Assembly: GCA_032173965.1 (NCBI GenBank)
Contig: CM063294.1
Span: 8,918,452-8,982,451 of the forward strand
Length of the DNA: 64,000 bases
Direction: 5' to 3'
Source of the DNA: Sitta carolinensis
Taxonomy: Eukaryota; Chordata; Aves; Passeriformes; Sittidae
Position numbers and translations under genes: made by a program. How positions within the stretch are numbered: the first letter of the stretch is position 1; every line of letters starts with the position of its first letter. Under the pieces are notes generated by a model. The model did not search any database. It worked only from the letters and a program-made list of their open reading frames with translations, and was not told the origin of the DNA. Positions 1-12,400 of this stretch are shown in pieces.

Positions 1-2820
1 GTAATGAACGGGGCAGTAATGCCAAGATGTTTAGAAAATAGAGCCCTGATTTTGGGAAATCAGGCAGTGCTGGGTTTGTATTTTAAGGTGCTCAAATAGT
101 TTTAGTGTCTGTCTGGGAGTGTCATCTTCTCCACACAATCTCCTGAAGTCACATGGCTGACATCTTGGGGATTTATTTGGGAAATAAACTTCACTTGCTC
201 CCTGAATTCAGGGGGCATGGGACAAGGGAATAGGGAAGGCACTGAAAGGAGTGAAATCTGCTTTAACCCTTCCAAAACATGTTCCAGCACCACAGCTTCT
301 ATTTCTTTTCTGTCTGTACATGTAAAATGAGATTTATTGTTCAATACAAGGCCATGAACTTCACCCAGTGCACTCTGTCCAACGGCAACAGTGGAGAACG
401 GGATAAAATATGGGACAAATATCAGACACTTAGGGAAAAACCTGCCTTACCACATCTTGGAAGGGCCATTTTTGGGGTAAAACAGGGCAGAACAAGACCA
501 GGTGACCTCTAGGATGTTGTATCCTTCCCTATCCCCACTCCCTGGCAGATGGATAATGGTGAGAGTTTGGTGAGAGTTTTTTTGGGTTTGGAACAAAGAG
601 CATCCAGCATTTTTAAGTCCCCGGGACTGAAAGAACTCCTGAAGTAAACCCTTCTAATAAGGGAAAATACCAGCGTGCTTCAAATATTAGTAAACAAATT
701 ATTCAAAGCAGCCACTGAGGCCCACAAGGCTGGTGATTCACTACCTCAGGAGTTCCTGCCAGTTTTAATCCTCACCTGAGCAGGACCTGGAGCTGCTGCA
801 TGCACTGGAGCAGCCTGCAGCTCCCTCTCTGTCCCTGCTCAGTCTCATTGCCTGGACATGCATTTGGGAGCTGAAAAGGTGAGAATGGAATCAGAAATAG
901 CTGTGGTTAACCCCATCATTCAGAGAAAGACCTGTGCTCTGCATTCAGAGCAAATGGAGCTGTTGGTGCTCCTTATTTTCCAGTTGCTCCTGAGATCTCG
1001 GCTTCCTTTAATCACATCACAACCTCAGACCAGCAGCCCTGCAGGGCAGTGATTTCTCTGTTTCCCGATGTATATAAATTGTCCAATATTGTCCAAATGT
1101 GAGTGTTGGGAGTTCTTAGAAGAGCCTGAGGAGCCTGGAAGGAAAAGAAGGATGGCCCGTGTAGGAAACTCCATGTATTTGCCTGGAGCAGATGCACAAC
1201 AATTCTAATAAACTGTATTTCAGATAAAATTTCATTGTAGATGTGTAGTTTATAAGCACAACCCAATTTGAGTTAATAAATTTTAGTGGAGGTGTTTCAG
1301 AAAGTGCCATCTGAAGTTGGTTTTCCTTCTGTATTATTGTTCCATGTAATTCTAGGAGGTCTTGTTGAAAGCTGGAGTAAAGGATGCTGTTATGATGGTG
1401 TGACCTGGGTTTTCCTATACATCTTGGGCTAGATAAAATTTTCACCTAGCTCATAAAATAGGTAAAATCATGCTCTTAGTCTTACCTGGGAGTCAATCTG
1501 TTGATGCCAGGTCTCTTCTGCACAAACACAAAAATAACTTGGAGCAGAAGGAATCCAGCATAGTCAGGTTGTTTATTGTTTCTCATTATTTTGGAGTGTA
1601 AAATCTGTCAACTTATCTCAAAAGAAAACTGAGGTAGAAAGACAATGACTTTTTAGGACTTGACTTTTCAGTTTAAAGTTTGTCTAAAATGCTTTTCTTG
1701 AAATAAATTGAGTAGTGACCAACTTCCCGGATGAAGAACTCCACCTGTTGTATCAGAGAAATGAATATTTCAGCCTTGATATTTGGAGCATTCATCCCTA
1801 AGAACAGAATGGAATTTGGAATGGTTATCCGACTTTTGATGTCCAGAGCAAAGCAAAGTCCAGCAAGACATGAAAATAAATGAAAGTTTTAATGGTGCTT
1901 TAATGCTTTTTAATGGTGTTCCATTCCACCTTTTAGCAGAAATTGAGTACCAGGTTCTCCCAACTGTTTTTTAGCTGGGAGTAACTACTTCAAGCTTGTG
2001 TGAACAGCATGGAAAGGCACAAAACTACTGATCCCACACTAAATCCGGTTTTGTCTTCCTTTGGATAGCCATAATTTGACATCAAGGCCAAATGTATCCT
2101 GAACTTGGGTGAGACAGACGTAAAAGGAGAACGCTGGAGGTGTCAGTTCATAAAGCAAAGTGTGGAGATCTGATTATCAAACCCAGAGCCATAAATGCTC
2201 CCTGATTATTGATTCCCCCTGGACTTGGAATGAATCCTCCCTGGAAGTGCTTAGAGCGTTAAATACCGTCGATCAACATTTAATATAGATCAGCCTCGAT
2301 AGAGATCTAGGCTGGGCTTAATTTCTTTCAGCCCAAATACTCCCACCTCCCTGAAAACATGTGATTAAACTGTTCTGATTTCTGTTTTAGATGAAGAACT
2401 CTGTCTCCACCGAAAACAAAAGAAGGTTCTGTCGCAAGACAAATTGAATCAAATTCTCCAGGAGTTTTCCAGTTCAATTAAGCTGTGGGATAGTCCCTAT
2501 CTTAGGTGCAAATCTCTCTGTGCGTTACAGGACCACAGACAGGGATGTGGCAAAAGGTAAAACCGGGAGTTATGTCTTTAAGGGCTCGTTGGAGACACTT
2601 GTAATCTCGTTTTATTGGTGGTACCCTCCCCAGCATAATGAACTTTGATGAAATTGCTGTGGCGCCTGTGAAGCTGAGCAGGCTTTGCCAGGGAAAGACC
2701 TCCCATGAACAAAATCGCCCGGGCAACAACTCCACACTGCAGCCAAGCCAGAAACTCTGGCAAAGTCACCTCTTCCCATCTCTTAACTCCTGCAATTCTC
2801 CTTTTCAAGCCTCGCATATT

Positions 2821-2865
2821 AAAAGAAAAAAAAAAAAAAAAAAAGAAAGAGAAAGAAAAAGGAAA
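2821..2865. repeat. A-rich / purine tract
   Basis: A run with interspersed G, grading into AAAG units. Confidence 0.88.
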
Positions 2866-5800
2866 GATCGCCCACTTATATCCATGGCTGAGGGATGGAG
2901 CTTAAAAACAAAAATAATAAATTTTGTGAGAATCCACTGCGTAGTTGAAAATGGCTCCAAGTTCAGCAGCCAGCAAAGTTACAGAGAACATAAAGCTCTG
3001 CCACTAAGTTCACTGTCTAAGGAAATGAATCTGTGGAAGACTTTAAATAGCAATATTTTTAATTCAGAAAAGTTTCCACCCCCTGCCAGACTTGGAAAGA
3101 TGGGAATAGGAATCTGTAAATTCATCATTGTTGTTTTTAAGGAGTTGGATCCGGGGAGCACAAACATTTAATAATGGATATAATTAAATTCTTTGCTAGT
3201 TAGTTTGACTCAGGAGCCAATTGGCACCATAATGTCACCTCATTTACATAAAATATGTAGTAGTTCTGATTTAGAGAACTGCAATTTCACAGGGCTGGAA
3301 CTGCAGACAAAATGAAGGTAAAAGAGATCAAGTTTAGGAACATCTCTCTGATAACTTGTCTCAGGTTTGCAGTTTAGATATTCAAACTCTGATATTTTGC
3401 AATAAAACTCCAGTCCAAGTCAGCTCCAAGCAAAATCATTTTCAATATAACAAATGACTTTGGGCACTTCAATTTCCTGGTGATTAAATGAAGATACCTT
3501 CAAGTGACCTGATTTGGATAGATGATATTACACCAAGCCTGGAAATCAGACTCCCCTCGTGGTGGAAAACCTGTGGGATCAACTAACAATGAGATTTCTG
3601 CTGTCTTGAGGATCTTGAGTGCTAAGAACTTCAGTGAATATGAAATGACCTTCGAAAACTTCACCAAATATTAATCCAGATGTTTAATCTGACCATCACC
3701 AAGCTGGTTCACCTCTCTATATAAATAAATTCTCATTTTGGTTGAAAGTGAAAATGCAGCACTTCCTTCTTTGTTTTGGGCTTTTTAAGCAAACATTAAA
3801 ATACTTTAAGTCAGCGACACCGAGGAAAGATTTCTGGGATTGCTTTTAGTTGGGAATTTTCATTTTGCAACAGGCTTCATGCTTTAATAGGCTCCTTCTC
3901 AGCAACACTTGAGGGAGTAGCATCTACAGAGAGACAAATAGAAATTGAAGTCAAATCACAGCCAGGTTTACTGGGAATGTTCAGAGCTACAAACTCCGTT
4001 AGGGCTCCTCAGGCCATGAAAAAAGGGTTGAGTGGAAACCCTGGCTTAAAACACCTTTTCTTCTCCTTCTCTGCTTTCAGACACTCTTCCCTTTGCCCTG
4101 CAGCTTGCTCAGTTATGTCTCCCAAGAAACCGAAAATATGTCTGGAATAAATAAAAAGGCCACTCTTTCACAGTTTTGCCCTAATTCAAGTGAAGTCCCT
4201 GGTCTGGTTCCATGACCAAGTCCTAAAATCCCTGCTCTGGGACAGTGAGGGAGGTGATACCCACAGGACGGGAAAGAGGAATGGGATGGAAGAGGAAGGG
4301 TAGGAGTTAATGCCTAAACTGTTCCTGGTGCTGAACCTTGCGGGGTCACACTGCTGTCCAACAGTTCTCCCAACACCAGCCAGATGTGGCCAGAAATATC
4401 CCAGGTTTTGAGGGATCTAGGTCTTCCTGAGGCTGTGCAACCTTGTATTGATCCACAGATGGGAGATTTAGTCCCTGAAAGGACTTGGGAGCGTGTCAAG
4501 AGCTCCAATCATCCTTTCCCCACTCGACAGAAGGATCAGCTGTGTCCATGCAGCTTCTTCTCCCCACCAGCAGACAGGATTGTGTGGAGGGATGAGGGAT
4601 CCAGGGTCTGGGCCATTCCCAAAGCTCCCAAGGAGCCACAGGCTGGTCAGATCACCCCGGAGCTGGGAGTAGTCATTCCCCTGATTGTGTGGTCACAGAG
4701 CCTGAGATTGTGCCCTTTCCACAATAAGTTCCTGATTGCTCATGAAAGCTTTGGGATGTTTGTGGCAAAGGATTGGTGACTTAGTTTCTCATTGTGTGCG
4801 TGTCAGTGGGGTCAGTTTCCTAATTGTCCTCAGGCAAATTAAATTCCAGCTCTGCCATCCAAAAGAAACTGCAAACACAGGGCGAGCAGCTATTGTGCGG
4901 CTCTCACCCATCTCTGTCACTGGAGGAACAGCTCCCTGTCTGTTTTACCTGCAGAAACTAAAAGTACGTGGTGCCCTTTTAATCTGGAAACAAAAGAGAA
5001 CAAAGGCAAACAAATGGAGGCCAAATTATCTCGCCTTGAGATCTGAGTTTTCTCCGTATTGAACTTCTGGTACCTACTTAATGAGCCCGGGTTGTTGCTC
5101 GCTAGTGAGCGAGAACAAAGCAAAGTGACTCATGCTGCCTTGTTATTGTTACATAATCTATACAAGTCATTTATTTTTATGGTTAATTACTGGATTAGTT
5201 AAGTATATTGGAAATGTAAAGAGATGTGGAGTTAGGAGAGATTCAGTGTCTGTTAATCTGTGCAGGATGTCTGCGGGTATCCAGAGGGAAATCTGTGTAA
5301 AGAGCAGCTCTTTTCAGGGCTGATCACTTGAATTTACGCCTCTGTGTGCAGCTGGGCTCCTTTCAGCCTCAGCAGGCACTCAGGTTGGGCAGAGCCTTTT
5401 TTTCGAGTGAAATCCCCCTTTTTGATACCTCTGTGAATCATTCCTGCTGAGGGAGCCTAGAGTCAAGATGTGGTTCCTCCTCATCCGAGCCCCCCAAAAT
5501 CGCTGTCTGTATTAATCACCAGAGAGCTGGCAGAGGATGTGCTGCAAATCTTCCCAACTCAGCCGCCGGTTTGTGTCTTTTTTATTAAAATGCAGCACCA
5601 AGAACTCCTCAGAAGTGGCCGGCTGCTCCTCACTAGGCAGCAGACACCCAAGCATGCACTTGAAGTCACAAGCATTATGAAGCGACCTAAATTGGGGTTA
5701 CCTGCTGAGGCATCACTTTAATATGGAATTGCTGCTCTGTTTTTATTGTAATGACCAATTAAGGATCAGCACCTCAGAAACCTCGGGTGGCTGATTTACA

Positions 5801-7020
5801 GCGAGCAAGCAGAGCCCTGGCCAAGCTGCCCTGCTGGCAGAGGCCAGCACAGCGTGCAGTGCCAGGGTCTCCCATCCCCATGGAGCTGCCAGGGCTCCGC
5901 TGTGTTTGGCTGCCCAGCACCGAGCCCTCCTCGGGCCAGGGATGAATTGGAAGCAGGGGAGTTGCTAGGAGCCTGGGGAAACACGAGTGCTCCCTGCTTG
6001 CCACGCAGCTCCACTCGAAAGTGCCCAGCGCTGCTCCAACAGCGTGGGGTAGGCACTCACTGGGTGTTCTTTCGGGTCTTTTTAAAACAAATTTTTATTT
6101 AACCTCTGCTTTGACCCAGCACCTGAGTGTGTTGCCCAGATATGCTCCATTTCAGTTTATTTAACCAGAGTGTTTGCTTACTCAGTGACCACTGGAGGGG
6201 AACTACTGTTCTTATTAATTCCACAATGGGTATTTGTTGCTTCTTGTTTTCTGACATTTTCTTGATGACCATAATTGCAGAGTTCTTGTTTTCAGATAAT
6301 AAATGCACGTGTCTATTTGCTCAGGTATTATGTAATTGGTGCCCAGCTATTAATTAAAGATCTAGACTCAATGTCTCTGAGCCTGCCTCCGGATATTTGT
6401 CCTTATTGTGTCATACCTTGGATGCACAAACAGGGAAACCACGGGCAGCTTTGCATGGGTACTGCTCCTTCCCTTTAATAAAGGAGCCTAAATTCGGGAG
6501 TTGCAAAGGAGGATTATACAGAAAGAGGAATATTTTTCTGATGGGATTTTGATTCTTCTTTCTTTCCCTGGGCTGCCAGCGTTCTCCTTAAGAAGCTGAC
6601 GCACAAACATAATGAGCTGCTTGCTCTGCACTGCTCTCCACAGGCCCTGCACACTAAAAGGAGTTTATTTTGCCTTTATTGCTGTTGCTGTTAATAGCAG
6701 GGCAGGCTATAGCTGGCACTGGGAGCAGGATGAAGATTTCATGGGTGAAAAGAGAAATCAGAGATTGCAAATTCGCTGCAGGGAGAAGACTGGATTGGTT
6801 GCTCTTGTTCCCCAGAGCCCATTTGGGAAAATATGTTATATGAGCCTGTGAACAAATTGTTACTTTTCCAGACAAGTCTGTTTTCTGTGTAAACACTTTT
6901 ACTGTAGCAATGTACAAGAACAACACTTTCAATCCAAAACTCAACAAAAATAGACACCCCAGAACATTTGGAACTTGTTAAACTCCAGAAGGGAAAAAAA
7001 GGAAAGAGAGGCTGCAAAGG

Positions 7021-7051
<31 letters not shown>
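7021..7051. repeat. Poly-A tract, 31 bases
   Basis: Uninterrupted A run after a purine-rich lead-in. Simple repeat. Confidence 0.92.
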
Positions 7052-7054
<3 letters not shown>

Positions 7055-8339
7055 TTCCACTTTTAAATGTTCTCATTTTAATATTTTTAAGGGTCTGAAA
7101 CTCCCACCCTCCCACCAGAGAGCTCTGACGCTGTTCAAAGCAGCTGGATCCCCACATATAACAAAGGTACAGCTTGGAGAGGCAGAAATTGTTTTGAGTC
7201 CACTTAGTAAGAAGTCATTCCCTCTGAAGAGCAAAGTTAATGAGCTTGGGAAGGCAGGCTTCGGGTCCTACCCCTTTCAGAGATTTCCTGTTCCCCTCAG
7301 GAAAATCCCTGAGCGCCTTTGTGACTCAGTTTCCTCGCTGCCTAATGAGAAAATACCTTCTGACCACGCAGGGAGGGATGGAGCTGCAGAAATGCAGGGG
7401 TTTAGCACCAGCAGGTGCAGCTCGCGTTCCTCCCTGCAGCCAACAAATCTTCAGCCCAGATGGGCTCCTCTCAGAAATTCTGGTTCTCTGGAACCAAGAG
7501 GTTGGGTGGAAAAGAAGTGATTTTTTTTTTCTTTTTCTTTTTTTTTTTTCTTTTTTGTGATGGAAAATCTGCCAAAGATTTTGCTTTGGGACGCTTCAAG
7601 ATTGTATCAGCGCAGTTAAATGTCTCATTTATCAGCTGTGCCACAGTCAGGGCGTGTTGATCTTATCAGGGCCGAGTCCTTCAACTTTTTAATCCTTGTG
7701 CAGACCATTGGGCATTCCTTAAAGTTGCTAAAACTTAACTTTTAAAATACTGTTTCCCTTGTAAAGAGAACGCGATTTCTTCCTGTCCTCGGCAAAAGGA
7801 ATATCACTAAGCCCCAAAGCAGACCAAAGGTTTGGTCCCCATGCCTCTGAGTGGTCACAGCCCCCCAAAGACAGAGGCATTATCTGAACACAAACTAAAA
7901 TCACCAGCTTTATTTTACACCTGGGAGTGTCAGCAGCTCACGGTGAACACGTGTTAAAATAAGGAATTAACATTTTTGGCTTGGTCCTGAGCTGGAAACG
8001 TTGGGTGGGTTTTTTGATTTTTTTTTTCCATTCCCGAGACAAATTAAATCTTTTACTTCTGGAGCTCTTAGAGTCCTCATCTCTTTCAGCATTTGGGATA
8101 CTGAGTGAGCAGCTGCAGCCCAGAGCTGCTCAGGTTTGGAGGGGACTGCTGCGAGCTCCTGTTTCCATACACAGAAAATACACACAGCTCCTGATCCAGC
8201 ATCACAAAATTCTGCCTTAATTTCATCCTGCATAACAAAATGAACCCCATGAGAACACTGGCATAATCTCTTGGCTCCACGGGCTTGGCTGCCCCAGGCT
8301 CAGCTTCTGAAGGTTTCAGAACTTTTATCCCAGTTCAGA

Positions 8340-8680
8340 TAATATTGCCAAAACTCGGGCTGTCGTCTCTATAAAATAATTGCCTGTCCAAGTCTTTACA
8401 GTCTCTACACGAGTTTAATAACGAGTAATTAGTTGAATAAGTCCAATTAATGCCTTTGTACAGATCTGAGATTGGAGTAGGATTGTAGGTCAAGTTTAAT
8501 TTTAAAATACATTAGAATTTCTATCAGGCTGAACACACCCAGGGCAATGCTATTACGGGCTTTCCCATGAACACATATGAATCATGATTTGGACTCAGAG
8601 CCCAGATCTAGCAGTGCCTGTTTAAATCTCTAAAGCCTATCTAGAACTGGAATATTCTCTGCAAATGGGCCTCCTTTTCT
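8340..8680. promoter_or_regulatory. Candidate conserved non-coding element
   Basis: Unique AT-rich block with TTTAATAACGAGTAATTAG, AAGTCCAATTAATGCC, GCAATGCTATTACGGGC and TATGAATCATGATTTGG. Several TAAT cores lie within 150 bases. No coding or repeat signal. Confidence 0.33.
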
Positions 8681-9119
8681 TTAATTTCTAAAAAAAGAAA
8701 AACCTTCCCTAGAGGCAGTGTCACCTATGAAAGAGGAGGTTGCTGCACACTCCTGCAAGTGGAACGGAGAAACCCTGAGTGTGAGTTTTGTATCAGATGA
8801 TGCTCACGGAGGGGCCTCAAAGTCCTGAACAGCAAAACCCCCGGAGAGCCACACCTGAGCAAGGCTGGGCTGTTCAGAAGCTGCTGAGATTCATGAATTT
8901 TAATTTTCATTTCAATTTTAATTGTAGTGGGTGACTCTGGCGCTGCAGGGCTCTGCCACCCCTTGCCCCAGCCCTTGTCTCAGTGACTCTCTCCGAGCAG
9001 TTTTCTCGCTGAAAAGCAACATTTGCCTTTAAGATTAACGGGCCAGGAAAACTTCACAGCCCTCTGGACAGAATGTTGTCGAGCCATTAGAGGCACAAAA
9101 GGACGAGCAGTGTTGTGCA

Positions 9120-9400
9120 AGGCAGCTCCTTTACTGAGTGTCATTAAAAGCTCCCGTACCTCCCTGGGGTGTTGTTCTCATTATTAAAAGATAGACAATA
9201 TTGCACTAATTGGAGGTGAGTGTTTTAAGTGCTGTTTTTATCCTCTATCACTCCTCTGGGTGATCAGAGCTATCTGTTCTTGTGCCTCCCTGACAAATTT
9301 CCTCCAAAGTGGCTTTTATATGAATGGTTAAATTAATTACTGTCTGTCCTGGACCACTAGCAGCTGGATTCTGATATTAAAGTTAAGTTTTGGATTGTTG
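9120..9400. promoter_or_regulatory. Candidate conserved non-coding element
   Basis: Unique sequence with GTCATTAAAAGC, CTCATTATTAAAAG, GACAATATTGCACTAATTGG and GGTTAAATTAATTACTGTC. Homeodomain and SOX-like words are dense and repeats are absent. Motif-based guess. Confidence 0.33.
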
Positions 9401-12400
9401 CTTTTTATTTCATTGGCATTCTTCAAGGAGCTGAAGGGAGGATCGCAGTGAGATTATTGCTTGCTGTTTCAGATTCCCATTCTGAAGGGTTTGGGTTAAT
9501 AATAAAAGGAATTATAATTATAAATCACATTTCTAGCTATGGACATTTTAAAAATAATAAAAATAATGATAAATAGTAATAATAAAAATATATACTAGCT
9601 GTTATTTGAATGTAGGTCATTCAGAGCAGCTGATGGACCCAGGCTACCAAAAATATCACTTTTATGACTAGAGCCCTGCCATCCTCACAGCAATGACATC
9701 CAGAGCTTGCTGACAATTTTTTGTGAGCACTTTTCTTGCTGATTTGAAGGTCGTTCCCTGCCAAGTTTAGAGACTGTCCCTCGATTCTTCTGCTGGACAA
9801 GGAGAAACACAGTTTAGGTGAGGTGAACCTACAGCCATCACCTCAGTGGGTTATTATTGTTTATGACATGCAATTTAAAAGCCAAATTTTCCAACAATTT
9901 ATGGATGTAATTATACACCTAATTTGCACAGTTATTTTAGACTGATGTATAATATTGGCTAAGTGCAAGTTCAACTGGGCTAACACAGGGCTGGAACAGC
10001 CCCAGACGTTCCCTGGTGTGTTTTTCCAGGGGATGATGCCACATTTAACATAATCTCTTCTAACTACAGTGAGCACTGCTAATAGTTTCACACCAGCTAA
10101 AGCCACATTATTTTTCCAAGGTGAGAACATCCATTATTCTCAAGAGAAGAAATCTCCTCTGACTTTGTAGTTTGGCAGTAATGGGCACTGGTCAGACAAA
10201 AAAAAAAAAACAATTAACAGCGCTGGGCAGCTGAGCTGCTCCTTCTGCAGTGCAGGTCACAGGAGCAGCACAGCTTGGCAATTCTCATTTGGGTTTGCCA
10301 GGTGACACAGAATTCATATATATAATGCACAATATATGTATCCATGGGTTCCTCAGTAAGGATTTTGTCCAATTCTTTCAGAGCCCTCAGCCTCTGAAGG
10401 GTGCAAAAGTCCCCAGCCTTGGAAACCCATCCTTGTCATGCAGAGCAGGGAAAAAGGAGTGTTATAATCCTGCTGTCACCCTGCCCAAAGCCAGGCCAGT
10501 TTTGGGCCAAGAGTTCGCCCACAGCGCTGATGTTGTTGCAGGATTTTCGGGGAGCTGCTTCCATAACTCCAGATGAAACCCCCGGAGTGTCTGGCTGTGC
10601 CGCACTGGGGGCTGGAAGGCAGAGCATTCGGAGGGGAGGCGTCTCTGCTGCTCTAAAAGCCCCAAATCCCCCGGTGGCAACGAGAAAACAGAAATAAATA
10701 GGAAAGAGCAGTTGTAGCACTGCAATGACTCATCTTGGTGGTTAGCAAGGACTTCCACAGCTCAGCTGAGCTGAATAGCTCAGAAAAGGGACTGAGCTGA
10801 GGAGGATCCATCTGAAACTGTGCATTCCAGAGATTTATGGGCAGCCCATATGGCTGTAAATCACTGGCAGGGCTCTTGTCTGACTCCATGGTGTAACTGA
10901 ATGAGCACACCCCTCGGCAAGATAGAAATGACTCATTGCATTTCTAATGAAGAGAAATCCTGGTAAGAAAAATCCTGGATGAAATTGAAGTTTTAGGAGC
11001 TCGAGCCACTCATATACGTTCACTTTGGCTTCATCGTCCTTAAAATATCTCAAATAGCTTTGAAGTGAGATTATTTAAAAAAAAAAAACCAAACCCAAAG
11101 TTAAATTCAGACAGTAGTACAAAATAGACATACAAATATCTGTCCTGAATGAACATTTCACAAATATACTTCAAATAACAAATGAGCAGCACAGCGCAAA
11201 ACAACATCATCAAGATTATGGAGCTTAAAATTATTTTCTCCAAGTTTGCCTGCCTTCAAAGATATTTAAAACCTGCTTCTCCTCCAGCATGTATTAGTGT
11301 CAATCAAAAATAACTCTGCTCAGGTCAATGGATTTACACAATTGCAAAATTAGTATAAGTGAGAGGACAATCAGAGCTTTTGTATACTACAAAAATCTCT
11401 CGTAATAGCAAGAGCAATAGAGAAGAAGGAGGTGGGAGGTGCCTTTCCAGGACAGGCTGGGTGGATAAACAAGAAAAACCTGCTGAGCCTGTGAGTGAGG
11501 ATTTGGAGGAGGAGCTGCAGCGTTAATTTAACCATTAATTCACTCCTTGAAATTTTCCCCTTTCCTGTCTTTTCCTGCATCTGACACATTCAGCAGCAGT
11601 TGGGCTGCAGGTCTAAAATCAGAGTGCAGAGATGTGGACTCCATCACACAGGATCTGTAAGAAATGTGGAAGTTTGGGATTACAGCCCGAATGGGAGTGG
11701 TGACTTTGGGGTTGGGAATGTTGTGACCAAGGGTGTCCCTGCAGCCTGGGGCTCTGCTCTGCAGCTCCAGCCCCACCACTGATCCATGGGGCACCCGTGG
11801 GGTGGCTCCAGGGAAAGGTGCCCTCAGGAGGCACATTCCCAGCAGCAGATCCTGGTCACAGCATCAGCCCTTCACCTGCAGGGACAGCAGTGGGCACACA
11901 AGGGGACATCAGGACTTCACCCACCTCTGGTGGGTGGGTGCCCAAACCAGTGCTGCCTGGGACAGGCAACATGAATCTCTCAGGACGTGGAAAACCATGG
12001 GCAGAAGGGCAGGAGAAGACACAGCACTGAAATCCTTGGGGTTGTGTGACTCCACAGATGTGCCAGAAGTGGATTTGTTCAATTCCTGTAGTAGATCGGA
12101 TTCCCAGATCACAGGAGTCGCTTCGATTTGTCACTAAACATCTTTTGTTGGAAGCCTTGATGGACTCAAAGATAAGTAGAGATGTGTGGAGAAAATGCTC
12201 CTACTTTGTGCAGCGGGACTTCCCTGGCCACAGAAGGTCCATGTTTGGAGTTGAGAAATGGTTCATGTCCCTACAGAAAAGAGATTGCCCCAGCATCAAT
12301 AGATATTTCAACCTTGACAGCCAGAGAGGAAAATCCACTTATTCAGGACAAAATATAACTTCCTTAAAACTGCTGGGACTTTGCCAGCAGCTTAAGCCAC

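Noticed and set aside
2638..3171. 177-codon plus-strand frame
   Set aside because: It runs through the A-rich tract (poly-Lys), has no domain and is overlapped by opposite-strand frames.
6975..7520. 181-codon frame starting before the poly-A
   Set aside because: A lysine run from the 31-A tract; no family similarity.
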